A stretch of 64,000 bases of DNA from SIG307 sp964545045 (GTDB lineage: Bacteria; Bacillota; Clostridia; Lachnospirales; Lachnospiraceae). Position 1 is the stretch's first letter, and every line of letters starts with the position of its first letter. Below the pieces are notes generated by a model. That model worked only from the letters and a program-made list of their open reading frames with translations, was not told the DNA's origin and ran no database searches. The DNA is taken from positions 1 to 64,000 of the forward strand of contig CAZJEN010000013.1 in NCBI GenBank assembly GCA_964545045.1. Reading direction: 5' to 3'. Below are positions 1-9,005 of this stretch, in pieces. The position numbers and the translations under genes are program-made.

Positions 1-44
1 TTAATATATATGAATTGTTTTATTAGGATTTCTTATGAAAACAG

Positions 45-73
45 TTGCAATAAAAAAAGTCGTCTGTTATACT
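45..73 (+). promoter_or_regulatory. Sigma-A promoter of the LysR gene
   Basis: TTGCAA at 45-50 and TATACT at 68-73 are separated by 17 bp. The promoter lies inside the longer open frame that begins at 35, which supports choosing the ATG at 125 as the true start. Confidence 0.65.
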
Positions 74-124
74 GTATTTGAAAGGAAACAAATGCGACTT
101 GCAAAGCAAAGAAAGGAGTTTCTT

Positions 125-1018
125 ATGGACGTAAATTACGAGTTATATAAAGTTTTTTATCATGTAGCCAAAACCCTTAGTTTTTCGGAGGCGGCTTCTT
201 CTTTGTTTATCTCCCAGTCTGCGGTCAGCCAGTCGGTGAAGGTACTGGAACGCCGCCTGGGACAAGTTCTGTTTACCCGAAGTACCAAGCGGGTTACCCT
301 GACAAAAGAAGGCGAAATGCTGTTTAAGCATATCGAACCGGCCATCAACCTGATTACCAAAGGCGAAAATCAGTTGGTCAATTCCCAAAACTCCGGCGGT
401 ATGCAGTTGCGTATTGCGGCCAGTGATACCATTTGCCGTTATTATCTGGTCCCTTACCTGAATCAGTTTCACCAGACCTTTCCGGAGGTTCATTTGCGGG
501 TTATGAATGCCACATCCCTGCAGTGTGCGGAACTTCTCTCAGAAAATGCGGTAGACTTTATCGTTGCCAACTCTCCGAATCCTGCCTTGAACAACTCCAT
601 GCAAATCGAAACATTGCGGGAGTTTTCGGATGTATTTATTGCAAATAAGTCCTCTTACGACTATTCCGACACAGCACTTTCCTTTGCGGAATTGTCTGCA
701 TTACCGATTTTAATGCTTTCCAAACGTTCCACCACCAGTGAGTTTTTACACGAACAGTTCCTGTCCCATTCCGTGGAACTGGCCCCTGCGGTAGAGCTCA
801 GCAGTAACGACCTTCTGATTGACCTTGCGAAAATCGGCCTCGGTATTGCCTTTGTCCCGGATTTCTGTGTAGAAGGAAAGACAGACGACGAGTTATATAT
901 AATAAAAACAAAAGAAGCGCTTCCGAAACGAAAGCTGGTCCTTGCTTATGACAATTCCCTTCCGATTTCGGAGCCGACCAACTATTTCATGAAATTGCTA
1001 AAGGGAACCATCGATTAA
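125..1018 (+). CDS. LysR-family transcriptional regulator
   Basis: A 297-residue DNA-binding regulator of normal LysR length. The N-terminal winged helix-turn-helix is clear: the stretch around residues 18-42 contains FSEAASSLFISQSAVSQSVK, followed by a periplasmic-binding-protein-like effector domain from about residue 90. The ATG at 125 is chosen because GAAAGGAG lies just upstream and a promoter sits between it and an earlier in-frame ATG at 35. The gene is transcribed alone, toward a convergent lipoprotein gene. LysR proteins usually regulate a divergent neighbour, which lies outside the window, so the target and effector cannot be named. The family assignment is firm; the function is open. 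Confidence 0.93.
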   Translation: MDVNYELYKVFYHVAKTLSFSEAASSLFISQSAVSQSVKVLERRLGQVLFTRSTKRVTLTKEGEMLFKHIEPAINLITKGENQLVNSQNSGGMQLRIAASDTICRYYLVPYLNQFHQTFPEVHLRVMNATSLQCAELLSENAVDFIVANSPNPALNNSMQIETLREFSDVFIANKSSYDYSDTALSFAELSALPILMLSKRSTTSEFLHEQFLSHSVELAPAVELSSNDLLIDLAKIGLGIAFVPDFCVEGKTDDELYIIKTKEALPKRKLVLAYDNSLPISEPTNYFMKLLKGTID

Positions 1019-1028
1019 GCGAACAACT

Positions 1029-1075
1029 AAGGGCTGCCGCACCTACGACTTTCTATCGTAAATGCGACAGCCCTT
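1029..1075. terminator. Hairpin between convergent genes
   Basis: AAGGGCTGCCGCA at 1029-1041 pairs with TGCGACAGCCCTT at 1063-1075, leaving one small bulge. It sits between the stops of the LysR gene and the convergent lipoprotein gene and probably ends transcription from one or both sides. The T-rich tail is better on the plus strand. Confidence 0.65.
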
Positions 1076-1097
1076 CTATTCTTCTTCGTAGTTTCTG

Positions 1098-2267
1098 TTA
1101 TTCCAAAATGCTTACGGTTGCCCCCAGAAGAATGTCGTCCCATGCTTCCGTATTCACCGTCACATTATACTCCGCAAGGAGTACTTCATAGGCCGCCTGA
1201 AAGGCTTCGCTTCGCTGTATTTCATACTCTGCTTCCACCGTTTCTTCATAGGTCTTCGTACACTCATCATCCACCATACGAATCACATAAATACCATACT
1301 CGGTCTGAACCGGAGCACACACTTCGCCTTCCCTCAATTTTTTCGCAGCCATTTTATACGCCTTTTCTGCACCGTCTCCTCCATCCACAAAAGTTCTCGT
1401 ATTATGCACCAACGTATCATCTGCAGCTGCTAACGTTTCAAAAGAAGCACCTTCCGTCACCTGTTCATAATAATCCCGCATTTGTGCCATCCGCGATTCA
1501 ATGACATCCGCACTTTCTTCGCATATGTTATATTCCTCGTCATAATAGGTTGTGGCCAAATACAAATATTCTGTTTCGTATTCCTTGTAATCCTCTTTGT
1601 TTATCTTTTCCCGGACGCTCTCTTTGGTAATCCCGAGGTTTTCTGTCATTCTCGTATAATACTTTTCCGCCAGCATCATCCACTCGCAGGTCTCTCTCAG
1701 ATTCTTTTCGGTAAAACCGCCCCGCTCCGTTTCCTCCGCCGACATCATTTCCTTCAAATCTTCCACAAAAGTATTGCATTCCGAAAGCTCCTCCGCAGTC
1801 AGTTCCATACCGTTCTTCTTCGCACAATCATACAAAACAGCATATTGAATCAATGCGTTCATTGTCTCTTCCTTGAACACCTCTCGCGTAGTGCGTCCGT
1901 CCTCATCATAAGCCATTTCCCAATAGTCCGTGCCGTACTGGGACTCGTAATAAGCCGCGTAACTGTTCCCTTGGACTTCCATGGAATAAATCAGGAACAT
2001 GGCCGTTTGCATGGAAACATCCGCATCTCCCACCGTTACCGCGGTAGTTGCTTCATTTGCCTCCGCTCTCTGCTTCACAAGACTTTGATTTGCCCGGGCA
2101 AAACCTTGCCACTCTACTCCGGCCGTCGGAGTTCCCGTACTTTCACCTTCCGCACTTTCCTGTTTTTCCTTTTTACACGCCGGAAACGCACAAACAACCA
2201 ACAGCAGCACCACCAAACTTACACATATTCTCTTTCTTCCGAATTTGCTTTGTTCTCTGTTCCTCAC
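1098..2267 (-). CDS. Parvulin-type (SurA/PrsA-like) lipoprotein
   Basis: A 389-residue predicted lipoprotein. The start is a GTG preceded by AAAGGAAA. The signal peptide is basic (about residues 1-14), then hydrophobic (VSLVVLLLVVCA), and ends in the lipobox FPAC. The middle is an acidic helical region, and residues about 270-350 resemble a parvulin peptidyl-prolyl isomerase domain (FETLAAADDT, then LREGEVCAPVQTEYGIYVIR). PrsA-like proteins help secreted proteins fold outside the membrane. That is the inferred role here. The family match is by pattern only and the isomerase domain may be degenerate. It stands alone, with the convergent LysR gene downstream. Confidence 0.72.
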   Translation of the reverse strand: MRNREQSKFGRKRICVSLVVLLLVVCAFPACKKEKQESAEGESTGTPTAGVEWQGFARANQSLVKQRAEANEATTAVTVGDADVSMQTAMFLIYSMEVQGNSYAAYYESQYGTDYWEMAYDEDGRTTREVFKEETMNALIQYAVLYDCAKKNGMELTAEELSECNTFVEDLKEMMSAEETERGGFTEKNLRETCEWMMLAEKYYTRMTENLGITKESVREKINKEDYKEYETEYLYLATTYYDEEYNICEESADVIESRMAQMRDYYEQVTEGASFETLAAADDTLVHNTRTFVDGGDGAEKAYKMAAKKLREGEVCAPVQTEYGIYVIRMVDDECTKTYEETVEAEYEIQRSEAFQAAYEVLLAEYNVTVNTEAWDDILLGATVSILE

Positions 2268-2308
2268 CGTATCATTTCCTTTCCGAATTCATCTCTGTTT
2301 CCGAAACT

Positions 2309-3601
2309 CTATTCTTCTTTCCCAAAATTCATAAACCGGTAATACAATTCCTCAAACTCCGGTTGTTCCGCCAAATTCAGACATTCCCCTTTACAGTATA
2401 TCATATCTTTGCCGTTTAATAAACAGGAAAGAATTCCTCCGATTGAGCTGTTCCCTACCATCCGCACTTTCCCGAAGAACTCCTTCGGTAACAGTCCTGT
2501 CCGAAATAAATCCTTCATTTCACAATATTGTCCCACGCCACCTGCAACATAAATCCGTTCCACCTGCTCCGGGCTCACCTTGGCACATCCGCAAAGCAGC
2601 TCGATTCCTGCCCGAACAGCTCCTTTGGCCAGCTGAAATTCCCTGACATCCTCCTGCAGAAGCCCCTCATATCCATCCGTAAAATACGGCTCACATAACA
2701 GCCCCGTTTCATCCAAAACTCCGTTCTCCAGAGCATACGCAATCGAGTGAAATAAATCCGATGCATACGCATACCGTCCGCCTTCTATTGCACTTCCCAT
2801 GGCAGCCGCTGTACCGTACCATTTCCCCTTTACAGAAAGTAAAAGTTCTCCGTTTGTTCCCAAATCAATTAGCAACTCAGTCTGTTCTTTATTCCTCGAA
2901 AACACCGCATTGGCTCCGGCCACCGCATCGCCTCCCACAAAAGCGGAAAGGCACGGAAAAATAATCACCTCTGCCTGCATTAGCATCTGCGGTATCTCAA
3001 AATCTCCCATCGATTCCGAAAGCAATTCGTAAAAAGGAAGTACAGTCTTATTTGTTGTATACGGTATAAAGGGGGCTTTCGCCATTCCCTCCAAAGGATA
3101 CCCCAACAGCAAATGCTGCATTACGGTATTCCCGGCAATTCCGATTTTCACCCGCATCCCGTTACCGTTTCTCCCACGGATACGCAACGTCTCCGTTCCT
3201 TTGGAAAGTACAAAAAGGAAGCCTTTTATCAAGGCTTCCCTTATCCCGTTTGTTAAACTCTCCCCCTGTCCGTGCAACGCCGCATCAATCCTGCCGATTA
3301 CATCGGCAGCCGTCTTGCGCTGAGGGTTTTCACAACCGTAAGAAGCAAGAACATTTCTACACTCATCCGCACAGATAAAGGCTAACGTTGTGGTTCCTAA
3401 ATCAGCCGCCAGGAAAAGCTCCTTGTCACAAAGGACTCCTGAGTTATCCTCCGGTACCTCTGTATCCTCTTCAGACCTCATCTGCGCCGATTCCTGCGCA
3501 AAAAACTCCGTCAATCCGGTATAGCATACCGAACCGCCGACTGCCTTACAATCCCTGCATCCCCGTTCACCGCGACAAGCTCCGCAATACGTTTTACTCA
3601 T
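2309..3601 (-). CDS. ASKHA/DUF4445 protein (RACo-like activator)
   Basis: A 430-residue protein of the ASKHA superfamily with the DUF4445 signatures ADLGTTTLAF, GIAGNTVMQHLLLG, DLGTNGELLL and GTAAAMGSAIEGG. Characterised relatives (RACo) reductively reactivate corrinoid proteins using ATP. Those carry an N-terminal [2Fe-2S] domain. Here it is replaced by a short cysteine motif, CX2CX5CX2C at residues 6-18, which could bind zinc or an Fe-S cluster. The ATG at 3601 is preferred because GGAGG precedes it and longer frames would overlap the upstream gene. It lies 14 bp after the Mrp-type ATPase gene, so the two are probably co-transcribed and may work on the same metal centre. The substrate is not evident. 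Confidence 0.8.
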   Translation of the reverse strand: MSKTYCGACRGERGCRDCKAVGGSVCYTGLTEFFAQESAQMRSEEDTEVPEDNSGVLCDKELFLAADLGTTTLAFICADECRNVLASYGCENPQRKTAADVIGRIDAALHGQGESLTNGIREALIKGFLFVLSKGTETLRIRGRNGNGMRVKIGIAGNTVMQHLLLGYPLEGMAKAPFIPYTTNKTVLPFYELLSESMGDFEIPQMLMQAEVIIFPCLSAFVGGDAVAGANAVFSRNKEQTELLIDLGTNGELLLSVKGKWYGTAAAMGSAIEGGRYAYASDLFHSIAYALENGVLDETGLLCEPYFTDGYEGLLQEDVREFQLAKGAVRAGIELLCGCAKVSPEQVERIYVAGGVGQYCEMKDLFRTGLLPKEFFGKVRMVGNSSIGGILSCLLNGKDMIYCKGECLNLAEQPEFEELYYRFMNFGKEE

Positions 3602-3615
3602 AGTTCCTCCAAGGA

Positions 3616-4893
3616 TTAGTGACATCCGCAGGAACAACCGCAACTGCCGCCGCATCCGGCATCCCCGTGGTCATGAGAGTTGCAATTCGGCTCGGTACTG
3701 GTTCCCAATACTCCGTCCAAATATCCTGCTACTGCCACTTCGATATCGCCGGTCAGGCCCGGTACTACCAATATATCCGCCTGCATCAACGCCTGCATCG
3801 CACCCATACCGATACCACCGCAAAGAAGCACCTTTACACCGCGCTCCGCAAGAACACCGGCCAACGCCTCATGGCCGTTACCATCGGTTTCAAGCACGGT
3901 CTTTGCCATCAAAATACCGTCACTGAAAGTATATAACGTAAACTTCTCGCAATGACCGAAATGCTGGAAAATATTATTATTCTCATCCGTAGTCACCGCA
4001 AGGGTATAATTTCCCTGCTCCGCAGCGGTCGTATTTACCGGCTGAAGCTCCTTTAAAACAAGCGCAACATCCTCAAGCCAGTCGCCCTGTAAGCCCTCGA
4101 TATCACCGGCATCCACAGCCTTTGCGATATTCGGATTGAGCGGAAGTCTGCCAAGTACCGGAAGATTAAACTTACGCGCAGTATCCTCAATATGGCTCTC
4201 GCCGAAAACATACATCTTCTCGCCGCAACATCCGCATTCAACATAGCTGTAGTTCTCTACAAGACCCAGTACCGGAACATCCATCGTACGTGCCATATTC
4301 ACGGCCTTAGCCACAACCATGGATACCAAATCCTGCGGGCTGGTAACAATCACAATACCGTCCACCGGAAGAGACTGGAATACCGTAAGCGGTACATCAC
4401 CGGTTCCCGGAGGCATATCTACAAACATATAATCCACATCGCCCCAAACAACCTGGGACCAAAACTGCTTTACGGTACCTGCAATGACCGGACCTCTCCA
4501 TACTACCGGTACCTCTTCATCTTCCAATAAAAGATTTACGGACATAATAGCCGTACCGTTCTTTGTGTACTCCGGCAAAATACCCAGCTCATTGCCTTGT
4601 GCCTTCTTGTGTACACCGAATGCCATCGGAATGGACGGACCGGTAATATCCGCATCCAGCACCGCAGTCTTATAACCCATGCGCTGCATCATAACAGCAA
4701 GATAAGACGTTACAAAAGACTTACCTACGCCACCCTTACCGCTGACAACGCCGATCACTTTCTTTACATTGCTGTACTGGTTCATCGGCTCCGCAAACTG
4801 GGACTTATCCGGCTTTCTGGAACTGCAGTTGGAAGAACAACTGCTGCAATCATGGGAACAATTTAATTCCTGCTCATAAATTTCTTCGCTCAT
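3616..4893 (-). CDS. Mrp/NBP35-type P-loop ATPase fused to NifX-like domain
   Basis: A 425-residue fusion. Residues 12-23 hold a CX3CX2CX3C cluster. Residues about 43-290 form the Mrp/NBP35 ATPase with the deviant Walker A SGKGGVGKS at 51-59, the DADITGPSIP motif and a CGCC pair that in this family bridges an Fe-S cluster between subunits. Residues about 300-400 match the NifX/NifB dinitrogenase-cofactor domain (FQHFGHCEKFTLY, then LLCGGIGMGAMQAL). The last 23 residues contain six cysteines and three histidines, a likely metal-binding tail. Known Mrp proteins carry or insert Fe-S clusters; that role is inferred here. It is first in an operon with the ASKHA protein and has a strong promoter. 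Confidence 0.88.
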   Translation of the reverse strand: MSEEIYEQELNCSHDCSSCSSNCSSRKPDKSQFAEPMNQYSNVKKVIGVVSGKGGVGKSFVTSYLAVMMQRMGYKTAVLDADITGPSIPMAFGVHKKAQGNELGILPEYTKNGTAIMSVNLLLEDEEVPVVWRGPVIAGTVKQFWSQVVWGDVDYMFVDMPPGTGDVPLTVFQSLPVDGIVIVTSPQDLVSMVVAKAVNMARTMDVPVLGLVENYSYVECGCCGEKMYVFGESHIEDTARKFNLPVLGRLPLNPNIAKAVDAGDIEGLQGDWLEDVALVLKELQPVNTTAAEQGNYTLAVTTDENNNIFQHFGHCEKFTLYTFSDGILMAKTVLETDGNGHEALAGVLAERGVKVLLCGGIGMGAMQALMQADILVVPGLTGDIEVAVAGYLDGVLGTSTEPNCNSHDHGDAGCGGSCGCSCGCH

Positions 4894-4941
4894 AACTCAA
4901 ACCTCTCTAAAACATATGTTAAAATCCTAACGCTATCCACC

Positions 4942-4969
4942 ATTATACGCCTTAGATTTTTTTTGTCAA
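4942..4969 (-). promoter_or_regulatory. Promoter of the Mrp-ASKHA operon
   Basis: Reading the minus strand, TTGACA (4964-4969) and TATAAT (4942-4947) are both consensus, with a 16-bp spacer. Confidence 0.75.
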
Positions 4970-5000
4970 GCGCACACTCCCCCGCTTCGCTCTGCCATTT

Positions 5001-5303
5001 CTATACTTCATAATCCATGCAAAGTCTTACTTCCGTAAACGGCCGCACATACGTGTTTGCAACCGCCACATGGTCCGGATGGGACTGATATCCCTTCAGT
5101 GCTTCCTCGCTCTCCAAATCACTGTCCAGCATCACGTCCGCATTGGAGCTTGCCATCGGTTTTGTTACAATCTCAAGACGAAGAAGCCCAGGTACCTTTC
5201 CCACCAAAGCCTCCAAATTCTCCTTCATTTCGCATAAAACCTTCTCTTTTGCGTCTCCCGCAATCTCATCCTTCAACTTCCATAAAATCACATGTTTAAC
5301 CAT
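5001..5303 (-). CDS. Dabb-domain (stress-responsive A/B barrel) protein
   Basis: A 100-residue protein matching the Dabb ferredoxin-like fold: it opens with VKHVILWKLKD, carries the central P-G-L-L-R-L-E-I strand, and ends YQSHPDHVAVANTYVRPFTE, all typical. Dabb proteins dimerise into a barrel; some bind small aromatic or polyketide ligands, but many have no known function. Its start overlaps the end of the HD-GYP gene by 8 bases, so translation is probably coupled. No function is proposed. Confidence 0.85.
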   Translation of the reverse strand: MVKHVILWKLKDEIAGDAKEKVLCEMKENLEALVGKVPGLLRLEIVTKPMASSNADVMLDSDLESEEALKGYQSHPDHVAVANTYVRPFTEVRLCMDYEV

Positions 5304-6603
5304 TGTTTGCCTCCTGAAATTGATAAAATACCGCTTCGACCTTGTCCCTCATCTGCAAAAACACCTTTGCAATCATCGGATCAAACTGGGTACCTGCCCC
5401 CTGTTCGATAATCGCAAAAGACTCATCCAGAGACATTGCTCCGCGGTAACAGCGGTCCTGAGATACCGCATCAAACACATCCGCCACTGCAACCACACGG
5501 GCACATAAAGGAATCTTTTCTCCGTACAAACCGTCCGGATATCCGGAACCGTCCCACCGCTCATGATGATGACGCGCCACCTGCCATGCAATTGTGATAT
5601 AGTCCGGCTCCTCCAAAGCCGCCAGACTGGTCTTTATCATATCCGCACCTCTTACGGTATGCGTTTTCATCACTTCGTATTCATCCGATGTCAACCGTCC
5701 CGGCTTTTGCAGTACAGTATCCGTCACCGCAATTTTACCGAAATCGTGCATCGGCGCAGCCCGCAAAAGGAAATCCAAATATTCATGATCCAGACTTTCC
5801 GCATATATGCCGTTTTCTTTCAAAGCATCTACAATAATCCCTACATAAGCTACCGTACGTTTTACATGTTCACCGGTACTGCCGTCCCGGCCTTCGATTA
5901 CATCCGCAAAAGCGTAGATGACTTCCTCATGATACTGAATCAACTCACAGCTGGCCGCATTTTCCATGGCACAATATGCCACCAGAATAATAGAGGTAAT
6001 TGCCAAAGAAGTAATCAGCGCATCCGGGAAAATCATTTGTATTACGATTGCCCCGATAAATACCGGAAAACAAATCAAAAAGTTTACCCTGGAACGCTTC
6101 GGCAAATTATCTTTATGCTTTCTCCATACATAATAAGCCAAAGACAAATAATAGATTACCATCAAATAACAGGTAATCACAGGAATTCCCATGGAATAAT
6201 TGGATATAGATCCCTCCACATACTCAATCCCCGGTATTGTAACCATCATAAGAAAGCTTCCGGCATAATGCGGCAAAAACGCCAGTCGTTTCCATTTATT
6301 TGTGGTAATCGGAACCTCCAGCATCGTCGCCACATAAAGGAACACATCCAGCAAACAGCGATCGATTACCCACATATAAACTAAATGTAAAATATTATTC
6401 ACAAGAACCGGTACCGTTTCCAAATGATTTACCGTATATACCGTTACAATATCCAGCACAAAATACAGCAGAGAAAAAACAAGCAAACGTTCAAAACACA
6501 TCATACGTTTCACATTCTTCTGCTCATGACGTTCACGGAAATATAGTACAAGAACCAACAGCACGATTACCATACAACCTATCTGCAATTTATAGTGCAA
6601 CAT
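5296..6603 (-). CDS. Membrane HD-GYP cyclic-di-GMP phosphodiesterase
   Basis: A 435-residue protein. The first ~215 residues carry about six or seven hydrophobic segments, forming a membrane sensor region of unrecognised type. The C-terminal half is an HD-GYP domain with HD at 286-287 in MHDFGKI and the full HHERWDGSGYPDG signature near 346-358. The metal-binding histidines and aspartate are present, so it should hydrolyse cyclic-di-GMP. The start is supported by AGGAGGTGATT seven bases upstream. It is co-transcribed with the overlapping Dabb gene. A second cyclic-di-GMP enzyme, with an EAL domain, lies at 24.6 kb. Confidence 0.92.
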   Translation of the reverse strand: MLHYKLQIGCMVIVLLVLVLYFRERHEQKNVKRMMCFERLLVFSLLYFVLDIVTVYTVNHLETVPVLVNNILHLVYMWVIDRCLLDVFLYVATMLEVPITTNKWKRLAFLPHYAGSFLMMVTIPGIEYVEGSISNYSMGIPVITCYLMVIYYLSLAYYVWRKHKDNLPKRSRVNFLICFPVFIGAIVIQMIFPDALITSLAITSIILVAYCAMENAASCELIQYHEEVIYAFADVIEGRDGSTGEHVKRTVAYVGIIVDALKENGIYAESLDHEYLDFLLRAAPMHDFGKIAVTDTVLQKPGRLTSDEYEVMKTHTVRGADMIKTSLAALEEPDYITIAWQVARHHHERWDGSGYPDGLYGEKIPLCARVVAVADVFDAVSQDRCYRGAMSLDESFAIIEQGAGTQFDPMIAKVFLQMRDKVEAVFYQFQEANNG

Positions 6604-6742
6604 GGCAAATCACCTCCTGCTTTCATCCTTCCAAAAGCACATCTCTGACATCGGCCCTATCACATACTTATTTATATAATAGCATAAAACGACTGTTTTT
6701 TCCACAAAAAGTACAAGTTTTTACATATTCTTTATTCTTTCA

Positions 6743-7069
6743 TCAAAAAATCCATTGCACCAGTAACATATAACAAACCGTACCTCCGGCGATGGATAAC
6801 AGCATATTCCGCTTCCAAAGATGAAGCACCGTAACAAGTCCGATTGCAATCACCTCCGGTAATCCGTGGGCACCGGCGGTCACATCCACATTTTTTAGAC
6901 AATACACTACCAACATCCCGAAAATTGCCGCCGGCAACGCCTTTCCGAGATACCTGATATACTTTGGTGTAGGCTTATCTGCCCGAAATACAAAAAACGG
7001 AAGAAATCGAGTAAACATAGTTGCCAACGCACAAAGACCTATAGTAAGAATCTCTTCTGCAAGCGTCAT
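6743..7069 (-). CDS. azlD: AzlD-like branched-chain amino acid exporter small subunit
   Basis: A 108-residue membrane protein with about four hydrophobic segments and the AzlD pattern (TMFTRFLPFFVF, then YLGKALPAAIFGMLVVYCLK). AzlD is the small partner of AzlC in exporting branched-chain amino acids and analogues such as 4-azaleucine. Its ATG overlaps the azlC stop by four bases (ATGA at 7066-7069), the usual coupled arrangement. The specific substrate cannot be read from sequence. Confidence 0.9.
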   Translation of the reverse strand: MTLAEEILTIGLCALATMFTRFLPFFVFRADKPTPKYIRYLGKALPAAIFGMLVVYCLKNVDVTAGAHGLPEVIAIGLVTVLHLWKRNMLLSIAGGTVCYMLLVQWIF

Positions 7070-7806
7070 GATAAACCACCTGCTTTCTCAACCTGTTTCC
7101 GGAATACCGTAAGCAGGCATAAAATACAAACCATGGTCGGTATCAGAAAAGAATCTGCTCCGAAAATCAAAAGACAAGCGGCCGACGCCAGCACTCCGAA
7201 CAGTGCGGTATAATGCTTCTTTTCTTTTAACCATTGCTCCAGAAAAATCACCACAAACATAGCGGTCATAACAAAATCCAGTCCCTCCGTATTAAAAGTC
7301 AGGAACGAACCAATAATCCCTCCCAGCGTAGCTCCCGCAACCCAGTAAAACTGATTCAGAAGGGTTACAAAAAAGTAAAACCAGCCCTTATCCGCCCCTT
7401 CCGGTACTTCCGTGGAGCAATTGATGGAAAAACTTTCATCACACATTCCAAAAATCAAATACGGCTTTTTCCATCCGGTTCCTTTGTACTTTTCCAACAG
7501 CGCGATTCCGTAAAACAGGTGTCGTGCCTGAATCATCAGCGCCATAAGAAAGGTCTGTAACGGAGCAAAGCTCCCAAGTAACATCGTAACAGCCACAAAC
7601 TCCAGCGAACCGCCAAAAATCACCATGCTCATACACAGGGGGTATACAAAAGAAAATCCGGACACCTTCATATAAATCCCGTAGGACATTCCCAAAAACA
7701 AAAAACCTGTCATAATCGGAATTGTTTTCGGAAACGCGGCCAAAAAAGACCTTTTAATTACAAGCTTCCTCTTCTCCTTTCCTTCTCCCTTTCCTTTTGC
7801 CGACAT
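7066..7806 (-). CDS. azlC: AzlC-like branched-chain amino acid exporter large subunit
   Basis: A 246-residue polytopic membrane protein of the AzlC family, with the hallmark PKTIPIMTGFLFLGMSYGI near the N-terminus followed by the FGGSLEFVAV segment. With AzlD it would form the two-component exporter. The ATG at 7806 is chosen for the GGAGG eight bases upstream; the open frame continues 15 codons further without a ribosome site. The N-terminus is very basic before the first helix. A stable hairpin (7827-7860) lies just ahead, so expression may depend on read-through from the epimerase gene upstream. Confidence 0.92.
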   Translation of the reverse strand: MSAKGKGEGKEKRKLVIKRSFLAAFPKTIPIMTGFLFLGMSYGIYMKVSGFSFVYPLCMSMVIFGGSLEFVAVTMLLGSFAPLQTFLMALMIQARHLFYGIALLEKYKGTGWKKPYLIFGMCDESFSINCSTEVPEGADKGWFYFFVTLLNQFYWVAGATLGGIIGSFLTFNTEGLDFVMTAMFVVIFLEQWLKEKKHYTALFGVLASAACLLIFGADSFLIPTMVCILCLLTVFRKQVEKAGGLS

Positions 7807-7826
7807 ATCCTCATCCTCCAACCAAA

Positions 7827-7860
7827 GTTGCCACCGCACCCCGACGGGCACGGTGGCAAC
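7827..7860 (-). terminator. Hairpin between epimerase and azlCD
   Basis: GTTGCCACCG (7827-7836) pairs with CGGTGGCAAC (7851-7860) as a perfect 10-bp stem. In the gene direction (minus) it is followed only by TTTGGTT, so it could be a partial terminator or attenuator. The T-rich run is better on the plus strand, where no gene ends. Confidence 0.55.
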
Positions 7861-7886
7861 CGTTTTGTTTTTCTTGTTTGAAATTC

Positions 7887-8906
7887 TTATTTCTTTTGAA
7901 GTTTTGCTTTCGCTTCTTCCTGCACTTCAATCACCTTATCGCACCACGCATCAAACTCCGGATCCTCCGTCTGCAGCTCCGGATGTGCCATTACATGTTC
8001 GATGACCCTCTTTACACCGTCCTCAAACCGCACCGTCGGCACGAAATCCGGCACCGCACGTTTTACCTTTGTATTATCAAACACCACGGAACATGCCTTG
8101 TCTCCAAGTAATGCTCCAGTAAAATCATACGGCCCCACCTCTGCAAGAAACGCAGACGAAACATAATACGGACGGAACGGAACACCCAGTACATCCGCAA
8201 TGGTCTGATAAATCTGATTCCAGGTCAGTGTTTCGTCGGAGGTAATCTGGAATACCTCACCGATGGCATGGGGATTGCCCATCAATCCGATAAATGCCTT
8301 TGCGAAGTCACTGTTATGGGTCATAGTCCAAAGTGAAGTGCCGTCACCGTGAACAATGACAGGCTTTCCGGCAAGCATACGCTTCACCACCTGAAAACTC
8401 CCCTTGTCTCCATGTACACCAAGCGGTATGGAACGCTCGTCGTAGGTATGACTCGGACGAATAATCGTTACCGGGAACCCGTTCTCACGATACATCTGCA
8501 TCAAATACTCTTCGCATACAATCTTATTCCGGGAATATTCCCAGTACGGATTAGCAAGAGTGGTCCCTTCCGTAATCACATAGGATTTACACGGCTTATG
8601 GTTGGCCGATGCGGAACTGATATACATATACTGCTTTGTCTTTCCCGCAAACAGGCGGTAATCCCGCTCTACCTGTCCTTTCCCGAAGCCGATAAAATCA
8701 CACACCACATCAAAGGTATCATCCTTCAAAAGCTCCGCCGCTTCCGCTTCGTTATTAATATCGCCCTTGATAATGTGAATATTTTTTGGTAATGCTTCAT
8801 TTCTCGAACCACGATTGAATACGTACAGCTCACAATCCGTTTCTGCCAGTTTCTTCGTAATCGCCATGCTGATTGTGCCTGTTCCGCCGATAAAAAGTAC
8901 CTTCAT
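7887..8906 (-). CDS. Extended-SDR NAD-dependent epimerase/reductase
   Basis: A 339-residue extended short-chain dehydrogenase. It begins MKVLFIGGTGTIS, a Rossmann GGTGxxx motif, and has the catalytic YSRNK (YxxxK) near residue 130 followed by a sugar-epimerase-like C-terminal half. Such proteins interconvert or reduce nucleotide sugars, but the substrate is not identifiable. The ATG at 8906 is fixed by AGGAGG upstream; the longer frame would run into the promoter leader. It has its own promoter and lies between the LacI gene and azlCD. Confidence 0.82.
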   Translation of the reverse strand: MKVLFIGGTGTISMAITKKLAETDCELYVFNRGSRNEALPKNIHIIKGDINNEAEAAELLKDDTFDVVCDFIGFGKGQVERDYRLFAGKTKQYMYISSASANHKPCKSYVITEGTTLANPYWEYSRNKIVCEEYLMQMYRENGFPVTIIRPSHTYDERSIPLGVHGDKGSFQVVKRMLAGKPVIVHGDGTSLWTMTHNSDFAKAFIGLMGNPHAIGEVFQITSDETLTWNQIYQTIADVLGVPFRPYYVSSAFLAEVGPYDFTGALLGDKACSVVFDNTKVKRAVPDFVPTVRFEDGVKRVIEHVMAHPELQTEDPEFDAWCDKVIEVQEEAKAKLQKK

Positions 8907-8968
8907 AAAACGCCTCCTCATATACTGTTCCTTGGCATATCGCCAATGCACCTCATGTTCATATTACA

Positions 8969-8997
8969 ATGATACCCTATTTTTAGCAGATTGTCGA
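8969..8997 (-). promoter_or_regulatory. Promoter of the epimerase gene
   Basis: On the minus strand TCGACA (8992-8997) is followed after 17 bp by TATCAT (8969-8974), each one or two mismatches from consensus. Confidence 0.5.
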
Positions 8998-9005
8998 TAC
9001 CTTTT

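Noticed and set aside
1482..2342. A 286-codon plus-strand open frame opposite the parvulin-type lipoprotein
   Set aside because: No family resemblance and it lies wholly opposite a gene with a clear lipoprotein signal.
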